Positions 1 to 6,020 of a stretch of DNA of 8,799 bases are shown here, one piece after another. Each line of letters begins with the position of its first letter. The first letter of the stretch is position 1. The position numbers and the translations under genes were made by a program. The DNA is from Kiritimatiellia bacterium (GTDB lineage Bacteria; Verrucomicrobiota; Kiritimatiellia; RFP12; UBA1067). The notes under the pieces are model-generated. The model saw only the letters and a list, made by a program, of their open reading frames with translations. It searched no databases and had not been told where the DNA came from. The stretch spans positions 1 through 8,799 of the forward strand of contig JAFRNO010000753.1 of the NCBI GenBank assembly GCA_017430155.1, given 5' to 3'.

Positions 1-603
1 CATCGCCTTCTCGTACGCCTGCACGATCGTGGAGAAGCCGGACGGCGGCAGGTAGTCGAGCACGTGGCGCGAGAGGAGCGCGCAGCCGCAGTAGGTGTAG
101 GTGCCCACGTCGCCCGGCACGTCGCTCTTCCAGTTGCAGATGCGTCCCTCGGGGTCGGCCTCGACCGTGCGCGGCCCCTGCGTGTCGGAGAGCCAGCACG
201 CGGCGAACCCACCGCTGCGTTCAAAGGCGTCCGCGATCGGCTGCGGGTCGAGGCCCTCCGCCACGACGTCGCCGTTCACGAGCCAGAACGGACCGTCGCC
301 GAGGAAGCCGCGCAGCGGGTTCAGCACGCCGCCCGTCCCGAGGATCTCCGGCTCCTCCGCCACCGTCACCTTCGCGCGGCCCTTGCGGTTCCAGACGAAC
401 TGGCGCACCTGCGGCGCCTGCCAGTGCGCGTTCACGGCGATCTCGTCCACGCCCCACGACTCGAGCATGCGCAGGATGCGCTCGAGCATCGGCACGCCCC
501 ACACGGGCAGCAGCGGCTTGGGCCGCACGAGCGTGAGCGGCCTCAGCCGCGTCCCGAAACCGGCCGCGAGCACCACGGCCTTCTTGACATCTCCGGCTTT
601 CAT
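1..603 (-). CDS. Sugar-1-phosphate nucleotidyltransferase, MurU-like (partial, 3' end outside window)
   Basis: The frame is open from ATG at 603 to the left edge (201 residues, no stop seen). Residues 12-24 read LAAGFGTRLRPLT, the NTP-binding signature of the NTP_transferase family, followed by the conserved Lys in RPKPLLPV (about residue 29). GTGG is at 89-92 and NGDVV at 110-114, with the metal-binding Asp at about 112. The family couples NTP to a sugar phosphate to give NDP-sugar and pyrophosphate in the cytoplasm. The pattern with LVNGDV and a YCGCALLSRHVLDYLP segment at 171-186 is closest in style to MurU / mannose-1-phosphate guanylyltransferase relatives, but the substrate cannot be read from sequence. 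The start codon follows the folB stop with no gap, and a strong ribosome-binding site (GAGG, 6 nt upstream) lies inside the end of folB, so the two are translationally coupled. A LicC-type cytidylyltransferase partnering the LicD-like gene of this window is possible but less likely. The family is certain and the specificity is not. Confidence 0.87.
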   Translation of the reverse strand, partial: MKAGDVKKAVVLAAGFGTRLRPLTLVRPKPLLPVWGVPMLERILRMLESWGVDEIAVNAHWQAPQVRQFVWNRKGRAKVTVAEEPEILGTGGVLNPLRGFLGDGPFWLVNGDVVAEGLDPQPIADAFERSGGFAACWLSDTQGPRTVEADPEGRICNWKSDVPGDVGTYTYCGCALLSRHVLDYLPPSGFSTIVQAYEKAM

Positions 604-951
604 TCACTTCCTCGTAATCTTCACTTCCGCGCTGCCCAGGCCGGGCACGCTCCCGAACTTGCGCACGCCCACGGTCACGCTCTCCACGCGCGGGTCGGCG
701 AGGCACACGTCCGCCACCACGCCGGCGGCGCGTTCCAGGAGGCGGCACCGCGCGTCCTCCAGCGCCTCGCGGATGTTGCCCACGAGAAGCGCGTAGTCCA
801 CCGTGTCGTCCAGGCGGTCCGAATTCGCCGCGTCCTCGAGGTCGATGTCGAGCGCCACGTCCACGAGCAGCTTCTGCTCGCTCTCGCGCTCCTCGGGCAG
901 GTCCCCGATGATGCATTCGACTTCGATGCCGTTGAGTTTCAGCTGGTCCAT
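604..951 (-). CDS. folB: Dihydroneopterin aldolase (FolB family)
   Basis: This 115-residue protein is the usual length for FolB, which converts 7,8-dihydroneopterin to 6-hydroxymethyl-7,8-dihydropterin plus glycolaldehyde in cytoplasmic folate synthesis. It starts MDQLKLNGIEVECIIGDLPEE, the typical first strand and loop of the family, with a Glu at 20-22 in the position of the substrate-contacting acid. DYALL contains the conserved Tyr (about 53), LLER the conserved Glu (73), and VRKFG the candidate catalytic Lys (98). The usual Pro after that Lys is Phe here. A FolX-like epimerase activity cannot be excluded. The start at 951 has GAGG 10 nt upstream and matches family N-termini; an in-frame stop (TGA, 955-957) lies two codons before it, so a longer protein is ruled out. 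A -10-like box at 1012-1020 should drive it, and the nucleotidyltransferase follows without a gap. No other folate gene is visible. Confidence 0.9.
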   Translation of the reverse strand: MDQLKLNGIEVECIIGDLPEERESEQKLLVDVALDIDLEDAANSDRLDDTVDYALLVGNIREALEDARCRLLERAAGVVADVCLADPRVESVTVGVRKFGSVPGLGSAEVKITRK

Positions 952-954
952 CGC

Positions 955-987
955 TCAATCGCCTCGTTTGTCTTTCATTGCAGCCAT
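955..987 (-). CDS. Possible 10-codon leader ORF ahead of folB
   Basis: Between the folB promoter box and folB there is a short frame, MAAMKDKRGD followed by TGA. It is in phase with folB and ends two codons before the folB ATG. A purine-rich stretch (GGAAGAAAG) lies 8 nt ahead of its ATG and could act as a ribosome-binding site. If translated it would deliver ribosomes directly to the folB start by reinitiation. No attenuator hairpin or run of regulatory codons is seen, and a frame this short may be chance. Confidence 0.2.
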   Translation of the reverse strand: MAAMKDKRGD

Positions 988-1011
988 GACACGTACTTTC
1001 TTCCGCCGGCA

Positions 1012-1020
1012 AGTATACCA
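1012..1020 (-). promoter_or_regulatory. Extended -10 promoter box for folB
   Basis: On the minus strand this reads TGGTATACT, i.e. TG-n-TATACT, one mismatch from the extended -10 consensus. It lies in the short gap after the metalloprotease stop. A start of transcription about 7 nt downstream (near 1005) gives a leader of roughly 54 nt before folB. No convincing -35 hexamer is present at 16-18 nt. The same box precedes three other genes here. Confidence 0.6.
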
Positions 1021-1048
1021 CATTTCGCTCATCTCCCTCGTTCTCCGC

Positions 1049-4000
1049 CTAGCGCCGCTCAAGGTCCGCGGCGGCAAGATTCCAGCCGAAGTTGCGCGCG
1101 GGGGCGCCGCCCGCGCCGACGAGCGTGAGCGCGGCCGTGCTCGGTTCGCCGTCCGCGCCGGACACGGTCAGTTCGAGCGTGAACGTGCACTTCTTGCGCT
1201 TCTGCATGACCGTGACAGTCTTCTTCGCCGTGAACGAGCCCTCGCCCTGCGTCGAGTAGGAGCTGAACGAGAAGGTGGCCGTCTTGTTCGCGTTCAGGCG
1301 GAACTTGCCGCTGGCCTTTCCCGTCGTGCCGACGCTCAGCTGCGCCGTGCCGTAGGTGCAGGCCGCCCCGCTGGCGGTGTTCGTGCAGCAGACGCGCCCG
1401 ACGAACGTGCCCTTCGCCCAGAGGGGCAGCGGCTCGACCTTCAGGACGAACGACGTCGAGCCGGTCCACTTCCACTTGTTCGACGCGGACACCGTCACGG
1501 CGAAGACGCCCGACTTCGTGGGCGTGCCGGAGATCACGCCCGTCTTCGCGTTGATCGCGAGCCCGGGCGGCAGGCCCTTCGCCGAGAAGGTGTTCGCCAC
1601 GCCGTCCATGCCGGCGGCGGCGGTCTTGATCGTCTGCCGCACGCCGACGGAAACCGCGTTCGTGACGTCCGCCTGCAGGTCCCCGTACGTCCCGTCCGCC
1701 GCGCGGAGGCTCGCCGCGACGGCGATCGCGGGCTTGATCGCGCCGCGGTCCTGGGAGTGGTCGCCGTAGCCCTGGTAGACGACGAAGAGCGCCGTCGCCT
1801 TGTGCGTCGCGTAGACCGGCTTCTTCGTCTTCTTGTCCACGCCGGTCTTGACCTTGCGCGTGAACGTGACGAGGTACTTGCCCGGCGCCTTCGGCGTGCC
1901 CGTGACGCGGCAGGTCTTGCCGTTGAAATTCAGTCCGAGCGCGGCGGGAACCGTCGCCGTTGCGTTCGTCGCCGCCACGATCACGCAGTTCGTCACGGGG
2001 ACGCCCGCGACGAAGTCCTCGTAGACGTCGGCGATGAGCGCGCCGTCCTTCACGAAGAACGCGTCGTCCCGCCAGTTCGTGACGAGGATGCGGAACGTGT
2101 GCTTGACGCCCGTCTTGTTCGCGGCCGAGGTGACGGTGACGGTGACCTTCTTCTCGCCGGGCGTGGTGGGCTTGCCCGCGAGGTACCAGGACTTGTCGGC
2201 GCGCTGCCTCAGCGTCAGCCCGGCAGGGAGGTTCGCGGCCTTCGCCGTGGGCAGGCACCCCGCCGCGACGTCGAGGAAGATGTTGGTCCACACGCCGGGC
2301 GCCAGCACGTAGAAGTCGGCGTCCGTGGAGACGGAGATCGCCTTCGCCTCCGCGTTCGTGGGCGAGAGGAACTTCGCGTAGACGGTCGCCCCGCCGTCGG
2401 GCATCGTGTAGGTGTAGCTCGCGGACTGCCACGCGCCCGGCAGCGGCTCGGTCATCGCCTCGTCGGCGTACCAGCCGCAGAACACGGACTTCACCGTTTT
2501 CTTCTTCGTCTTCTTGTTCGTGACCGTGACGGGCGTCGCCTTGAGCGCGGCCTTCTGGTTGAACGCGTAGAGCCCGCCGCCCGACACCGACCCCTCGCCG
2601 CTCTTGACCAGCACGAGCGCGTCCCGGTGCACGCGGTAGTTGGCGACGAGCGGATACATGAGCGAGAGGATCTTCGCGTTGTCGTGCTGGCCCGTGCCCG
2701 TCGCCACGCCGGAGGCGACGCGCTCGCCCGTCACGGGGTCGTCGTAGACGTACTCCACGGAGGGGCTGGAGAAGAACCCGATCTCGTGGTAGATGCCCGC
2801 GTTCCAGTTCTCGTCGAAATACGGCGAGTCGGAGAGGCGCGTGCGCGCGCCGTCGACGGACACGAAATGCGTGCGGGCGTAGTCGTACCAGTCCTTTTTG
2901 TGGCGCGCGCTCCGTCCGTCGCTGTTGTAGGACATGACGGTCCCGCAGTGGTCGATCACCGTGCCGGCCGCGTTCGTGACGTCGAAGTAGTGCCCGACGG
3001 AGCAGCCGTAGAGCTGCGGACCCGAGTTCGCCGCCTCGCCGTCGTACATCACCGCGTGCCCGGCGCCCATGTTGTGCCCGCATTCGTGCGTCATCGTGTG
3101 GTCGTAGGCGGCCACGTTGACCGAGCAGACGTTGTAGGCGTAGTCGGGGAACTTGGGCAGGCGGATCGTGTCGTTGTCCAGCGCGAACCCGAGGCCGACC
3201 AGGCCCGCGGACTCTCCCTTGACGAGCAGCGAGACGATGTCGGCCCCCGTGGCGTTGCGCTTGAAGCGGATCTTCTTCCAGTCCGCCTGCCGCTGCGCGT
3301 TGTAGTCCGAACGGAAGCCGCTTACGTATTCGACGAGGCGGTCGAGGTCCACGTCGCCCCACCAGTCCCTCACGCTCGAGGCGTCGGAGGACACCTCGAT
3401 CACGCCGACGAGGCGGAACGCGAACAGATGGTCCAGCTTGCTGTTGGCGAGGGCGTTGTTCATGTTCTGCACGCGGTCCTGGGCGAAGGCCGAGAGGGGC
3501 TTGGACAGTTTCTTGAAGACGGAGTTCTTCCGCACCCAGTTCGCGCCGGACTTGTCGAAGGCGACGAGGATGTCCACCACGTTCGTCAGCTTCTCGCCCT
3601 TGAGCATGGCGCTCCCGTCCACCAGCGGCATGCCGGTGAGCGGCGCGGCCTTGGCCAGCGTCGCCCCGCCGGGCGCCGGTTCGTCCAGGGGCCGCTTGAC
3701 CGTGCAGGGTTCGTGCGGTTCGCGCGGCGGCTCGATTTCCTCCACCTCCAGCCCGTCGACGGTGCGCCGGAAGGAGAAGACGTGCCCCGTGCGCAGGTCG
3801 GCCACCGTGGCGACGAAACCGTCGGACGTCTCGATCACCGTGGCGTTGCGGCCGAGGGCGCCGTCAGACTTCGCGCCGTAGGAGGAGAACCCCGTGACGG
3901 AAGGCGCCCGTGGGCCGAGCGTGAGCGAAATCTCGGCACCGTCGAACGTCGGCAAGACGAGCCGCGCGCCCGACGACACGGACGCCGCGCCGCACGCCTC

Positions 4001-4090
4001 CGCCGGCACGACGCGCTGCCGCACGACGTCCCCTGGCACCACGTGCGCGAAAAAGAGCAGCGCCATTGCTGTCAAGATACTCTTCCGCAT
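1049..4090 (-). CDS. Secreted reprolysin-like zinc metalloprotease with InlB-like repeat, Ig-like modules and C-terminal beta domain
   Basis: This is a predicted 1013-residue exported protease. Residues 1-20 (MRKSILTAMALLFFAHVVPG) form a signal peptide. A propeptide-like region follows, then a metzincin catalytic domain (about 150-460): GADIVSLLV is typical of reprolysin folds, HECGHNMGAGH at 335-345 is the full HExxHxxGxxH zinc site (His335, Glu336, His339, His345), and CGTVMSYN supplies the Met-turn at Met386. After it come an InlB-like bacterial repeat (about 485-580, with the FCGWY motif and a YTMP...AKF ending), three putative-Ig (He_PIG-like) modules (about 584-673, 677-773, 780-887; LPAGLTL, LPPGLAI and ISGTP motifs), and a Gly/Ser/Thr-rich beta domain (888-1013) that I cannot assign. 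No transmembrane or sorting tail is visible. An in-frame ATG at 4180 lies inside the licD-like gene and the one at 4096 lies almost on the promoter box, so 4090 is preferred. The substrate is unknown. M12B-like (or M72-like) family membership is firm. Confidence 0.9.
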   Translation of the reverse strand: MRKSILTAMALLFFAHVVPGDVVRQRVVPAEACGAASVSSGARLVLPTFDGAEISLTLGPRAPSVTGFSSYGAKSDGALGRNATVIETSDGFVATVADLRTGHVFSFRRTVDGLEVEEIEPPREPHEPCTVKRPLDEPAPGGATLAKAAPLTGMPLVDGSAMLKGEKLTNVVDILVAFDKSGANWVRKNSVFKKLSKPLSAFAQDRVQNMNNALANSKLDHLFAFRLVGVIEVSSDASSVRDWWGDVDLDRLVEYVSGFRSDYNAQRQADWKKIRFKRNATGADIVSLLVKGESAGLVGLGFALDNDTIRLPKFPDYAYNVCSVNVAAYDHTMTHECGHNMGAGHAVMYDGEAANSGPQLYGCSVGHYFDVTNAAGTVIDHCGTVMSYNSDGRSARHKKDWYDYARTHFVSVDGARTRLSDSPYFDENWNAGIYHEIGFFSSPSVEYVYDDPVTGERVASGVATGTGQHDNAKILSLMYPLVANYRVHRDALVLVKSGEGSVSGGGLYAFNQKAALKATPVTVTNKKTKKKTVKSVFCGWYADEAMTEPLPGAWQSASYTYTMPDGGATVYAKFLSPTNAEAKAISVSTDADFYVLAPGVWTNIFLDVAAGCLPTAKAANLPAGLTLRQRADKSWYLAGKPTTPGEKKVTVTVTSAANKTGVKHTFRILVTNWRDDAFFVKDGALIADVYEDFVAGVPVTNCVIVAATNATATVPAALGLNFNGKTCRVTGTPKAPGKYLVTFTRKVKTGVDKKTKKPVYATHKATALFVVYQGYGDHSQDRGAIKPAIAVAASLRAADGTYGDLQADVTNAVSVGVRQTIKTAAAGMDGVANTFSAKGLPPGLAINAKTGVISGTPTKSGVFAVTVSASNKWKWTGSTSFVLKVEPLPLWAKGTFVGRVCCTNTASGAACTYGTAQLSVGTTGKASGKFRLNANKTATFSFSSYSTQGEGSFTAKKTVTVMQKRKKCTFTLELTVSGADGEPSTAALTLVGAGGAPARNFGWNLAAADLERR

Positions 4091-4097
4091 GGACATT

Positions 4098-4106
4098 AGT
4101 ATACCA
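4098..4106 (-). promoter_or_regulatory. Extended -10 promoter box for the metalloprotease
   Basis: The minus strand reads TGGTATACT followed by AATGTCCATG. With the usual 6-8 nt from the -10 to the transcription start, the mRNA would begin at about 4091, one base before ATG 4090, so a leaderless message is predicted. ATG 4096 would lie upstream of the transcript. No good -35 element is visible; an A-run lies just upstream (4114-4121). Confidence 0.6.
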
Positions 4107-4130
4107 CAAATCCACTTTTTTACACTCCGC

Positions 4131-4151
4131 GCGCGAAAAATCTTTTCGCGC
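4131..4151 (-). terminator. Perfect 9-bp hairpin after the licD-like gene
   Basis: Starting 3 nt after the licD-like stop codon, the sequence forms a perfect 9-bp stem (GCGCGAAAA paired with TTTTCGCGC) around a 3-nt loop. It separates the htpX-licD unit from the metalloprotease promoter, which fits a transcription end. No U-run follows the stem, so it may instead stabilise the mRNA 3' end or mark Rho-dependent termination. Confidence 0.45.
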
Positions 4152-4154
4152 TGG

Positions 4155-5045
4155 CTAGAGGTCGATTCCGAACACGACATGCCGCTCGCGCCGCTCGGGC
4201 GGCGGCGGGGTCATGTAGTCGGCCCCGTAGAGCCGCGCCATGTACGCCTCCAGTCCGGCGGCGCAGGGACACGTCCGCCCCTCGAACGGGCGCGGCTCGC
4301 CCGGCGCCTGTTCCGCGCGCGGCGCCAGTTCCCCGAAGTAATGGCGGCGCCCCACCGGATAGGTCACGAGGCGCGACGACCCGCGGTGGCAGAGGCCGTT
4401 CCAGGCGTTCCACAGGCGCGTCCAGCGTCCCAGGGAGAGCCACGCGAGGAAAAACCCGATGCACCGTTTGAGGCGAAACACGCCGCCCGTCAGGCCCCAA
4501 GCACGCTGTGCGCGCCGCTCGGCAAACGCCTTGCGGCAGGAGTAGAGGAATCCGAGCGCGAGCGAACCCCAGCCGTGCAGACGGCGCAGCAGCGCATTGT
4601 CCGGGACGGCTTCCTGGAGGAAGACGTCTACGAACACGCCCGTGCAGGGCGGCGGGTTCACCACGTCCTCGCGCGTGACGAAGCGCGTGCCGGCGAGGCG
4701 GATGCGCGGGAAGCAGAGCCCGTAGTCCGCGGGGGAGCCCGGTTCATAGATTGCGTACTTCTCCCCGAACCGCGCGCGGAACGCCTCGCGGAAACGCGGC
4801 CAGTCCGCGCGCGGGATGTTCACGTCGAGGTCGTCGTCCCAGGGGATAAACCCCGCGTGGCGCGCGGCGCCGAGCGCCGTGCCGCCGCCGAGCACGAGCC
4901 GCGCGCCCGTCTCGGACGCCACCGCGAGGATGTCGTCGAGGATGGACAGGAGCCGCCGCTGCAGCCGTGCGAGAAGCTCCCCTTCGAGCGGAATCGCCCC
5001 TTCGGCCTCCAGGCGCTTGTAGGCGTCGAACGTGGAAAGTTTCAT
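4155..5045 (-). CDS. LicD family phosphotransferase/nucleotidyltransferase-like protein
   Basis: The 296-residue protein carries the LicD signature: LVLGGGTALGAARHAGFIPWDDDLDV at roughly residues 50-75, with the Gly-rich GGGTALGA loop and the metal-binding acidic cluster Asp70-Asp72 and Asp74. LicD proteins and the related fukutin group transfer phospho-alcohols such as phosphocholine or ribitol phosphate onto surface glycans, and act at the cytoplasmic or membrane face. Here FRKxxR-like basic residues and a hydrophobic stretch around 155-170 and 205-215 suggest membrane association but no clear signal peptide. The C-terminal part (YPVGRRHYFGELAPR, then YMARLYGADYMTPPPPERR) matches the family's usual ending. 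The start at 5045 lies 23 nt after the htpX stop with GGAAGGG 11 nt upstream, so it forms a unit with htpX. The donor and acceptor are unknown. No choline kinase or LicC is adjacent, so a phosphocholine role is unproven. Confidence 0.87.
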   Translation of the reverse strand: MKLSTFDAYKRLEAEGAIPLEGELLARLQRRLLSILDDILAVASETGARLVLGGGTALGAARHAGFIPWDDDLDVNIPRADWPRFREAFRARFGEKYAIYEPGSPADYGLCFPRIRLAGTRFVTREDVVNPPPCTGVFVDVFLQEAVPDNALLRRLHGWGSLALGFLYSCRKAFAERRAQRAWGLTGGVFRLKRCIGFFLAWLSLGRWTRLWNAWNGLCHRGSSRLVTYPVGRRHYFGELAPRAEQAPGEPRPFEGRTCPCAAGLEAYMARLYGADYMTPPPPERRERHVVFGIDL

Positions 5046-5068
5046 CGGACGGCCCGCCCTTCCGCGCG

Positions 5069-5971
5069 CTAGATGCCGCGCTGGAGGCGCTCCAGCGCCG
5101 CCACGCGGTCGTCAATGGAGGGATGCGTGGCGAAGAGCGACGTCTTCCGCCCGTTGATGCCCATCGCCTTGAGCGACTCCGGCAGGATGCCCGGGCGCAG
5201 GTTGTCCAGGCGGCGGAGCGCGGCGATCATGGACGACGGCGAGCCGAGCAGGTTCGCGCTGCCGGCGTCCGCCGCGTACTCGCGCCGGCGCGAGTGCCAG
5301 CACACGATGAGCGACGCGACGATGCCGAGCGTGATGTGCATCACGTAGTAGACGAGGTAGTAGATGCCGCGCGCAGATCCGCCGCGGCTGCCCCGGCCAT
5401 TGCCCGCCGCGTTCGACGCCACGGCCGCCACGAGGCGCGACAGGAAGAGGACGAAGACGTTCAGCACGCCCTGCACGAGCGTCGTCGTGACCATGTCCCC
5501 GTTCGCCACGTGGCTCATCTCGTGCCCGAGCACCGCGCGCAGCTCCTCGCGCGTCATCTGCTCCATGATCTTCGTGGACACCGCCACGAGCGCGTGGTTG
5601 CGGAAGGCGCCCGTGGCGAAGGCGTTGGCCTCGCCCCTGTAGATCGCCACCTCGGGCATCTGCACGTTCGCGCGCTCCGCAAGCACGCGGACCGTCTCGA
5701 CGAGCCAGCGCTCCGCCTCGCCCTCCGTGCCGTCGATCACCTGCGCGCCCACGCTCATCTTCGCGATCGTCTTGGAGAGCAGGAGCGACACGACGGCCCC
5801 GCCCATGCCGAAGACGAGCGAGAAGACCGCCAGCGACGTGAGGTCCAGCCCCGTGCCCTTGAACGCCGCGTTCGGCTCGACGCCCAGCAACGCGCAGACG
5901 ACATGGAACGCCACCATCATGGCGATCATGACGGCGATGTTCGTGATGACAAACAGGAATGTTCTTTTCAT
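5069..5971 (-). CDS. htpX: Membrane protease HtpX (peptidase family M48)
   Basis: At 300 residues this is close to the length of E. coli HtpX, and the architecture agrees: two N-terminal membrane helices (about 5-29 and 43-66), a cytoplasmic linker with NAFATG at 116-121, the zinc motif HEMSH at 150-154, two further helices (about 160-186 and 203-225), and the third zinc ligand Glu231 in REYAADAGSA. The C-terminal THPSIDDRVAAL (282-293) is a family landmark. HtpX is an inner-membrane zinc endoprotease that cleaves damaged or misassembled membrane proteins, usually induced by envelope stress. A short Gly/Arg/Ser loop at 188-202 is variable in the family. The start at 5971 is the first ATG after the promoter box and yields the expected MKRTFLFVITN terminus. 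No ribosome-binding site precedes it, consistent with a leaderless message. The licD-like gene follows after 23 nt. Confidence 0.95.
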   Translation of the reverse strand: MKRTFLFVITNIAVMIAMMVAFHVVCALLGVEPNAAFKGTGLDLTSLAVFSLVFGMGGAVVSLLLSKTIAKMSVGAQVIDGTEGEAERWLVETVRVLAERANVQMPEVAIYRGEANAFATGAFRNHALVAVSTKIMEQMTREELRAVLGHEMSHVANGDMVTTTLVQGVLNVFVLFLSRLVAAVASNAAGNGRGSRGGSARGIYYLVYYVMHITLGIVASLIVCWHSRRREYAADAGSANLLGSPSSMIAALRRLDNLRPGILPESLKAMGINGRKTSLFATHPSIDDRVAALERLQRGI

Positions 5972-5980
5972 GGCACGTTT

Positions 5981-5989
5981 AGTATACCA
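5981..5989 (-). promoter_or_regulatory. Extended -10 promoter box for htpX
   Basis: The minus strand reads TGGTATACT, then 9 nt (AAACGTGCC), then the htpX ATG. A start of transcription about 7 nt past the box leaves a leader of only about 3 nt, with no Shine-Dalgarno sequence. No -35 hexamer is recognisable. The spacing supports the assigned htpX start. Confidence 0.6.
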
Positions 5990-5999
5990 TATTTTCGGC

Positions 6000-6020
6000 G
6001 GACGGCCCGGCGAGCCGTCC
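6000..6020 (-). terminator. G+C hairpin directly after the degenerate-peptidase gene
   Basis: Immediately after the stop codon (6021-6023) lies a perfect 7-bp inverted repeat, GGACGGC...GCCGTCC, with a 7-nt loop. It fills the space between the ribF-tyrS unit and the htpX promoter and may end the upstream transcript. There is no following U-run, so an intrinsic terminator of the classic type is not shown. An 11-base piece (cggacggcccg) also occurs at 5046-5056 between htpX and the licD-like gene. Confidence 0.4.

Noticed and set aside
803..4099. Very long plus-strand open frame (about 1098 codons) opposite the metalloprotease and folB
   Set aside because: Its translation is a low-complexity mix of Arg, Val, Asp, His and Ala without motifs, and lies antisense to well-supported genes. 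It is the expected mirror of G/C-ending codons.
4091..4180. Longer N-terminus of the metalloprotease starting at 4180
   Set aside because: It would overlap the end of the licD-like gene, the hairpin and the promoter box, and would bury the signal peptide 30 residues in.
5046..6009. Shared 11-mer cggacggcccg at 5046-5056 and 5999-6009 as a dispersed repeat
   Set aside because: It is short and G+C-rich, only one copy belongs to a hairpin, and chance recurrence in this base composition is plausible.
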